DNA of 5,873 nucleotides from an uncultured Bacteroidota bacterium. Its GTDB lineage: Bacteria > Bacteroidota > Bacteroidia > NS11-12g > UBA955. A program made the position numbers and the translations under genes. Each line of letters begins with the position of its first letter. Positions within the stretch are counted from its first letter, which is position 1. Shown here piece after piece: positions 1 through 4,180 of the stretch. The stretch is from positions 1-5,873 of the forward strand of contig CAJBVU010000058.1 of assembly GCA_903959115.1 (NCBI GenBank). Direction: 5' to 3'. The notes under the pieces are model-generated. The model saw only the letters and a list, made by a program, of their open reading frames with translations. It was not told where the DNA came from and ran no database searches.

Positions 1-1160
1 CTAATTGCACAGAATGCCTCCGCCGGCAACAACTTCATCTGCGTGCATCCCAATGCCCAAACGATTTGCAAACTCGCAATAGGACTGCTCCCCGGATTGA
101 AATCCGTAGCCATCGCAAACGGTAAACCCGCATCAATCAAAGCCCTTCCCGGTGCATACGGTATCCCCAAAAAATAACTCGTCCCCGGCAACCCCACCGG
201 CACCGTCCCACCATAAGCATCGTCCATCGATTCCCTTAATACACCAACCTCCACCTCACTGCAATGCTCCAAATGATCCGCGCTCCAACTTCCATTGGCC
301 ACCGCCACCTGCACACCACCCGTTAACCCCAACTCATTCGCATGAATCTTCGATGGCAAACCTAGCGCCGTGGCCGCCTTCAAAATCCTATCCGTCTGCT
401 CCACCGTGAAAAATCCCCGATCGCAAAACACATCTATATGATCCGCCAACCCCTCAGCCATCACCTTCGGCAACATCTCATCCACTACCAAATCAACATA
501 CGAATCCGGATTAGATTTATACTCCATCGGAATGCCATGCGCACCCAAAAATGTCGCCTTTATCAAAATATCAAACGTCGATTTTAACCGTTGAATCACC
601 CGCAACATCTTTAACTCCGAATCCACCGTTAACCCATATCCACTCTTGATCTCCACCGCCGTAGTTCCATGCAAAATCATCACACGCAAACGCGCTGCAG
701 CCTGTTCATACAACAAATCCTCATCCATCGCCTGCAGCTTCCTCGCCGAATTCAGAATCCCTCCCCCCGCAGCCGCAATCGCCTCGTAACTCTCTCCTTT
801 GATGCGCATCTCAAACTCCTCATGCCTGGGTGCCGCAAAAACAATGTGCGTATGTGAATCCACCAAACCCGGCAACACCTCAACCCCGCCCAAATCAATC
901 AATTCCGCACCCATCTCTTTGGACAATGAAACCAAAATTTCATTCCGACCCGATGCGTCCAACCCAGTAAACCGAGAACAAATCGCCTCATCGCCATAAC
1001 TCCCCTCATCGCCGCCCAAAGCCACAATCCGTCCTTCCTCCACCCATATCCATGCGTTAGAAAAACCCTCAACCTGAGCCATTTCCGACCCACAACTGTA
1101 AGCACCATTCGTAGCCGCTACACCCCACATCCGAGAAATACCATGAAATAATTTGCGCAT
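1..1160 (-). CDS. hutI: Imidazolonepropionase (HutI), C-terminus cut by window edge
   Basis: Hydrolyses 4-imidazolone-5-propanoate to N-formimino-L-glutamate, the third step of histidine degradation, in the cytoplasm. The reverse strand reads open for 386 codons from ATG at 1160 to the left edge. It is an amidohydrolase-superfamily metalloenzyme: the metal motif DSHTH gives His103 and His105, HANELG gives His273, ADHLEH gives His296 and His299, and ATDFNPGSSP gives Asp353. The spacing of His105, His273 and Asp353 is close to that of the known HutI zinc site. EIKSGYGL near residue 180 is also typical of HutI. The N-terminus (GSEMAQ, then NAWIWVEEGRIVALG) fits Bacteroidota HutI proteins, which supports the ATG at 1160 over internal ATGs. 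The family is about 400-420 residues, so a few tens of residues are missing. No other hut gene is visible. The coding strand is G-rich, unlike the next two genes. The identification is secure; the regulation is unknown. Confidence 0.96.
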   Translation of the reverse strand, partial: MRKLFHGISRMWGVAATNGAYSCGSEMAQVEGFSNAWIWVEEGRIVALGGDEGSYGDEAICSRFTGLDASGRNEILVSLSKEMGAELIDLGGVEVLPGLVDSHTHIVFAAPRHEEFEMRIKGESYEAIAAAGGGILNSARKLQAMDEDLLYEQAAARLRVMILHGTTAVEIKSGYGLTVDSELKMLRVIQRLKSTFDILIKATFLGAHGIPMEYKSNPDSYVDLVVDEMLPKVMAEGLADHIDVFCDRGFFTVEQTDRILKAATALGLPSKIHANELGLTGGVQVAVANGSWSADHLEHCSEVEVGVLRESMDDAYGGTVPVGLPGTSYFLGIPYAPGRALIDAGLPFAMATDFNPGSSPIASLQIVWALGCTQMKLLPAEAFCAI

Positions 1161-1188
1161 CACTTGCAAATAACGCAATTTTGAAAGG
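1149..1188. promoter_or_regulatory. Compact divergent control region between hutI and carbonic anhydrase genes
   Basis: Only 28 bp separate the two divergent start codons. An inverted repeat, ATTTGC (1151-1156) and GCAAAT (1166-1171), surrounds the hutI start codon with a 9-nt spacer. Each arm contains TTTGC, the end of the Bacteroidota -7 box. On the plus strand TAATTTGC (1149-1156) is that box with a spacer one base short, placed 32 nt before the carbonic anhydrase ATG. On the minus strand the equivalent motif would put transcription start at or next to the hutI ATG. The repeat could instead be an operator. A purine run, GAAAGG (1183-1188), touches the plus-strand ATG with no spacing, so it is a poor ribosome binding site. 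The sequence facts are seen directly; the functions are inferred. Confidence 0.35.
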
Positions 1189-1722
1189 ATGACGCCCGAG
1201 AAATTGTTGCAAAAATTGCAAACACCGCCAAATATTCACCCAACCGCCTTCGTCGCCCCCAACGCAACCGCCATCGGCGATGTGATAGTAGAAGCAGATG
1301 CCTCCCTTTGGTTTGGTGCGGTTCTAAGAGGCGATACCGACACCATTCGCATCGGTGAAAGAACCAATATTCAAGACAATGCAGTGATTCATGCCGACCC
1401 CGGAGCGCCTTGTACTATTGGCCCCGACTGCGTTATCGGCCACACCGCAATCGTCCATGGAGCCACACTCTCACACCACGTCCTTATCGGCATGCATGCC
1501 ACCGTCCTCAACCACACACAAATCGGAGAATATAGCATCATCGGCGCCAACGCAATGGTCCCCCAAGGCATGGTCATCCCGCCGTATTCCCTCGTTCTCG
1601 GCACCCCGGCCAAAATCGTAAAATCGCTAGGTCCCGAAGTGGAAGAACAAATCCAAAACAACGTGGATGAATACGTGCTTCGCGCAAAAGCATATAAACT
1701 GCACTTTGATGCATTAATTTGA
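1189..1722 (+). CDS. Gamma carbonic anhydrase-like protein (left-handed beta-helix)
   Basis: A 177-residue protein of the gamma-carbonic anhydrase/YrdA/PaaY group of hexapeptide-repeat proteins. These form trimers with zinc at subunit interfaces; some hydrate CO2 reversibly, while others have unproven roles. Imperfect hexapeptide repeats such as IGDVIV, IGPDCV, IGHTAI, IGEYSI and IGANAM run from about residue 22 to 130 and form the beta-helix, followed by a C-terminal helix (about 148-175). All three zinc ligands are visible: His68 (in VIHAD), His85 and His90 (in GHTAIVH, five residues apart). The conserved Arg47 and Asp49 (RGD) and Gln62 are also present. The long acidic loop with the proton-shuttle glutamate of the archaeal enzyme Cam appears absent, which fits the shorter CamH-like group, so activity cannot be assumed. 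The length is typical. It is divergent from hutI and followed by a 116-bp gap, so it is probably transcribed alone. PaaY- or CaiE-like thioesterase-linked roles are possible, but there is no supporting context. Confidence 0.93.
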   Translation: MTPEKLLQKLQTPPNIHPTAFVAPNATAIGDVIVEADASLWFGAVLRGDTDTIRIGERTNIQDNAVIHADPGAPCTIGPDCVIGHTAIVHGATLSHHVLIGMHATVLNHTQIGEYSIIGANAMVPQGMVIPPYSLVLGTPAKIVKSLGPEVEEQIQNNVDEYVLRAKAYKLHFDALI

Positions 1723-1838
1723 ATCTAACACCAAATACTAACAGCACTTCAAAACTATTTTCAACCATCAACAAAAATCCGTTCCACCCAAAACAATGCG
1801 GAATGATATTTGATATTTAAGCACCGCAACCAAAACCC
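1723..1838 (+). promoter_or_regulatory. Intergenic gap with putative promoter for the M23 peptidase gene
   Basis: This 116-bp AC-rich non-coding stretch contains no clear hairpin followed by a T-run, so I see no intrinsic terminator for the carbonic anhydrase gene. Near its end lies ATTTGATA (1808-1815), overlapping TATTTAAGC (1814-1822), which ends 16 nt before the ATG at 1839. The 9-mer matches the Bacteroidota -7 consensus TAnnTTTGC except for two bases. A closely similar arrangement precedes the merR-like gene. The bases before the ATG are AC-rich (CCAAAACCC) with no Shine-Dalgarno sequence, as is common in this phylum. I did not find a convincing -33 TTG. Confidence 0.4.
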
Positions 1839-2798
1839 ATGGCACGTCGCACAAAATACTTCTACAACCCCAAATCACTCAGCTTTGAGAAGGTCTCAGA
1901 CCACCGAAGCTATGTGCTGTGGCGTAGATTTGGCGCAACCTCCCTCTTCGTGGTCCTCGTGGTTGGACTCAGCTTTGTCATCAGCCATTTTTATGTTCGA
2001 TTCAACATGCTCCCAAGTCAGCAAAACAACTTTGCCGTGCTGCAGGAACTCGAAACAACGAACCGACAAATTGATGAATTCGAAAAACGCCTGCAAGACC
2101 TAGAAGACAAAGACATCAATATTTACCGCTCGATTTTTAACGTCGCCCCACCCAAACCCACCGATTTCCGAGGCAAGGATTATGCAGAACTAGCAAAACT
2201 GCCCAACGGAAAACTGCTGCAACGCATCAAAGAAAAAGCCGACCAACTGCAAGCGCTCGCCGAAGCCCAAGAAGCCAGCTTCGTTAAATTGCAAAAGCTC
2301 TCCAAAAACAGAATTACCGCGATCGACGCCATCCCAGCAATTATGCCCGTCGCCAACAAAGACCTACGTCAGCTCGCCAGCGGATTCGGCTATCGCAGAG
2401 ACCCCTTCTATCACACACCCTCTTTCCACCCCGGAATGGACTTCACCGCCGCAGTGGGCACCGAAATTTACGCAACCGCAAATGGTACTGTTTCCATGAT
2501 AAAAACCGAACCCTGGGGCTACGGAAACCACATCATCATCAATCACGGCAACGGCTACACCACTTTATACGGACATTTGAGTCGATCCATCGTAAGGCCC
2601 GGACAAAAAATCAAACGCGGCCAACTCATTGGCTATGTGGGCAATACAGGTCGTTCTACAGGCAGCCATCTCCACTACGAAGTCCGCAAATTCAACAACC
2701 CGCTCAATCCCGCTTTCTTCTATCGCAACGACCTAACCGATGAGGAATATCAGCGCATGATAGAACTTTCACAGCGCGAAGCCACCCGTTTTGATTAA
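1839..2798 (+). CDS. Membrane-anchored M23 (LytM-type) peptidoglycan endopeptidase
   Basis: A 319-residue zinc metallopeptidase expected to cut peptide cross-links in the periplasmic cell wall during growth or division. The order is: a basic cytoplasmic N-terminus (RRTKYFYNPKSLSFEKV, typical of Bacteroidota members), one transmembrane segment at about 34-52, coiled-coil stretches at about 65-92 and 127-157, then an M23 domain at about 178-292. The domain has the motifs SGFGYRRDPF, HPGMDF (His197 and Asp201, zinc ligands), YGHL (His246) and HLHYE (His277 and His279). With all expected zinc and catalytic residues present, it should be active rather than a degenerate activator of the EnvC type. 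The start is supported by the conserved N-terminus and the putative promoter 16 nt upstream; there is no Shine-Dalgarno sequence. The merR-like gene follows after 60 bp in the same direction, a neighbourhood I recall from other Bacteroidota. The cross-link specificity cannot be read from the sequence. Confidence 0.95.
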   Translation: MARRTKYFYNPKSLSFEKVSDHRSYVLWRRFGATSLFVVLVVGLSFVISHFYVRFNMLPSQQNNFAVLQELETTNRQIDEFEKRLQDLEDKDINIYRSIFNVAPPKPTDFRGKDYAELAKLPNGKLLQRIKEKADQLQALAEAQEASFVKLQKLSKNRITAIDAIPAIMPVANKDLRQLASGFGYRRDPFYHTPSFHPGMDFTAAVGTEIYATANGTVSMIKTEPWGYGNHIIINHGNGYTTLYGHLSRSIVRPGQKIKRGQLIGYVGNTGRSTGSHLHYEVRKFNNPLNPAFFYRNDLTDEEYQRMIELSQREATRFD

Positions 2799-2824
2799 CC
2801 CAAATAGCAGAACGATTTTCTTCG

Positions 2825-2842
2825 ATTTGATACTAATTTAGC
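2825..2842 (+). promoter_or_regulatory. Putative promoter of the merR-like gene and downstream unit
   Basis: In the 60-bp gap after the peptidase gene, ATTTGATA (2825-2832) precedes TAATTTAGC (2834-2842), which differs from the Bacteroidota -7 consensus TAnnTTTGC at one base. It ends 16 nt before the ATG at 2859, the same distance as the similar element before the M23 gene. No -33 TTG stands out. The leader is C-rich without a Shine-Dalgarno sequence. Read-through from the peptidase gene is equally possible because no terminator hairpin is visible. The resemblance between the two sites is seen directly; the promoter role is inferred. Confidence 0.4.
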
Positions 2843-2858
2843 CCCAGCAAAACCGCCC

Positions 2859-3254
2859 ATGGAATCCATGAATCAATCCAACCCTTTGAACACAGACGCT
2901 TCAAACGCTGAAGGCACGTCGATGCAAAGTACACCGCAAACCAAAACCTATTTAAAAATAGGCGAAGCGGCTGAAATCATTGGCGTTCCAGCAAGTACTT
3001 TGCGATTTTGGGAGAAGCAATTCCCTCAAATCAAGCCCATGAAAAACAAAAAAGGCGACCGTTTCTACAACGCCAAGGACATGGAGGTACTCAAAGAGAT
3101 TTATTATCTTTCACATAGCAAAGGCGTAAGGCTGTCCCAAGTTTCCAAAAAAGTAAAGCGAGACGATGCCGGAATCACCCCCCAAGCCGAGCTAATTTCT
3201 CAACTGAGAAACTTTATAGAAAAACTACTTAAACTCAAGGAACAACTGGAATGA
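2859..3254 (+). CDS. MerR-family DNA-binding regulator, short form
   Basis: A 131-residue protein with a MerR-type winged helix-turn-helix at about 30-100: YLKIGEAAEIIGVPASTLRFWEK forms the helix-turn-helix, and the basic wing carries KPMKNKKGDRFYN. Residues 107-131 form an amphipathic helix (ELISQLRNFIEKLLKLKEQLE), probably a dimerising coiled coil. There is no effector-binding domain and no metal-binding cysteine, so it is unlike MerR or SoxR sensors and resembles the short MerR proteins common in Bacteroidota, whose targets are unknown. The first 29 residues are Asn/Ser/Thr/Gln-rich and probably disordered. ATG at 2868 (Met4) is an alternative start, and Met22 gives a shorter form that still keeps the DNA-binding domain. 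The stop codon overlaps the next gene's ATG (ATGA at 3251-3254), implying translational coupling, so it may control its own operon. The fold is secure; the ligand and targets are unknown. Confidence 0.92.
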   Translation: MESMNQSNPLNTDASNAEGTSMQSTPQTKTYLKIGEAAEIIGVPASTLRFWEKQFPQIKPMKNKKGDRFYNAKDMEVLKEIYYLSHSKGVRLSQVSKKVKRDDAGITPQAELISQLRNFIEKLLKLKEQLE

Positions 3255-4180
3255 CAAGGGCTGCAAGCAATATCGGATGGATCAAATACCCCATTGCGAT
3301 GTGCTTGTTTTCCACCATTTCTTCCCTCTTTGCCTCGCCTCTTTTGAGCGATTCGATGCCTGCCTTTGAGTACAAATTCAACCACCCCATTCCTTACAAA
3401 ATCATCTTTGAAACTCCTGTTTGGGGCATTCATCGCAGTACGACTCCAGAAACTTTTTGCGTTTTTCGCAACTATGCCACCGGCACTGGTTTGCAAGACC
3501 TAAATATCACCCATTATCAGGGTCGTTTCCGCTGGGATTTGGAAACCAAAGGCGCCCGTGAATGGTCGGACTGTCGCTTGATGGGTCATTATCGCTTGCA
3601 GTTAAAAAAAGAATTGGGGATCGCCGTTGGTGTTGGAATGACAGCCTCGCGATTTGTAGAGACCAACGCTACGACATCCCTAACGCAGATCGGACCTCAA
3701 TTTTTGGGGTTACATGGATTTGCGCCCATCACCCAAATTTCTGGGCAATGGTCAAATAATACTGCAGGCGATTTTATTGGTAGTGTGCGGACATCGCTCG
3801 CGTCAAAGAAAGCTGGAAACGGATTTCTATCTGATGTTTGGGGTCGTTCTGATTCTCGAACGCTCAGCAACGCATCCTACGTTTGGAAAGAATCGCAATT
3901 GATTTGGCTGCCCAAAGTGAAAAAAGGCAGCGGCCGACCTTATGTACTGGCCTGCAGCAACCCCGCACAAAATTATTTGGAGGCCGGATTTATCTATTCG
4001 GGGTCGATTCTCCCCAACACTTTCAAAACATATACGGTGATTTTGGGGCTTCGGACATCCGAAACTCCAGCATCATTGCAAATTATAAAATACTGGAAAT
4101 CATGGAGCGGAGGGATAAAAGTGCAATGGCACCAACAATTGGGTTGGCAAAGCGCAATGCAAATCAAAAAAAGCTGGTAA
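3251..4180 (+). CDS. Hypothetical exported Trp-rich protein, possibly an outer-membrane beta-barrel
   Basis: I do not recognise this 309-residue protein. The N-terminus resembles a signal peptide: basic residues to Lys12, then a hydrophobic stretch at about 13-28 (YPIAMCLFSTISSLFA) with cleavage plausible near residues 28-30. The mature part lacks a long hydrophobic helix. It is rich in aromatic residues (13 Trp in all) and in short alternating polar/non-polar stretches such as GGIKVQWHQQLGW, and it ends in Trp, as many outer-membrane barrel proteins do. This suggests, without proof, a small barrel or surface protein. It shares the ATGA overlap with the merR-like gene and has a weak ribosome binding site, AAGGA (3237-3241), which supports the start at 3251. 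Its 3' end overlaps the HhH gene by 55 bp. Its place in this coupled unit implies a job linked to the HhH envelope protein. Codon usage shifts from C-rich towards G-rich along the gene. Confidence 0.75.
   Translation: MTRAASNIGWIKYPIAMCLFSTISSLFASPLLSDSMPAFEYKFNHPIPYKIIFETPVWGIHRSTTPETFCVFRNYATGTGLQDLNITHYQGRFRWDLETKGAREWSDCRLMGHYRLQLKKELGIAVGVGMTASRFVETNATTSLTQIGPQFLGLHGFAPITQISGQWSNNTAGDFIGSVRTSLASKKAGNGFLSDVWGRSDSRTLSNASYVWKESQLIWLPKVKKGSGRPYVLACSNPAQNYLEAGFIYSGSILPNTFKTYTVILGLRTSETPASLQIIKYWKSWSGGIKVQWHQQLGWQSAMQIKKSW
4109..4114 (+). promoter_or_regulatory. Shine-Dalgarno-like site for the HhH gene
   Basis: GGAGGG lies 11 nt before the ATG at 4126, inside the coding region of the 309-residue gene. 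It is the best Shine-Dalgarno match I noticed next to any start in the window and is the main reason for choosing 4126 over the in-frame ATG at 4102, which would place the site inside the HhH gene itself. The spacing is slightly long, and Bacteroidota rely little on this signal, so support is moderate. Confidence 0.45.

Noticed and set aside
152..999. Several plus-strand frames opposite hutI
   Set aside because: They are Pro/His/Ser-rich translations of the complement of a clearly recognised hutI gene, with no motif of their own.
1723..1838. Terminator or small RNA in the gap after the carbonic anhydrase gene
   Set aside because: No stem of useful length followed by a T-run is visible, and nothing else marks an RNA gene.
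3562..3902. Short plus-strand frames inside the 309-residue gene
   Set aside because: They sit within a longer frame that has a signal peptide and translational coupling, and they lack start signals and motifs.
3251..4180. Replication origin at the point where plus-strand skew turns from C-rich to G-rich
   Set aside because: The change lies within overlapping genes, skew turns back by about 5460, and only one weak DnaA-box-like match was noticed (TTATCCAAC at 4358-4366). An origin would need a cluster of boxes in non-coding DNA.
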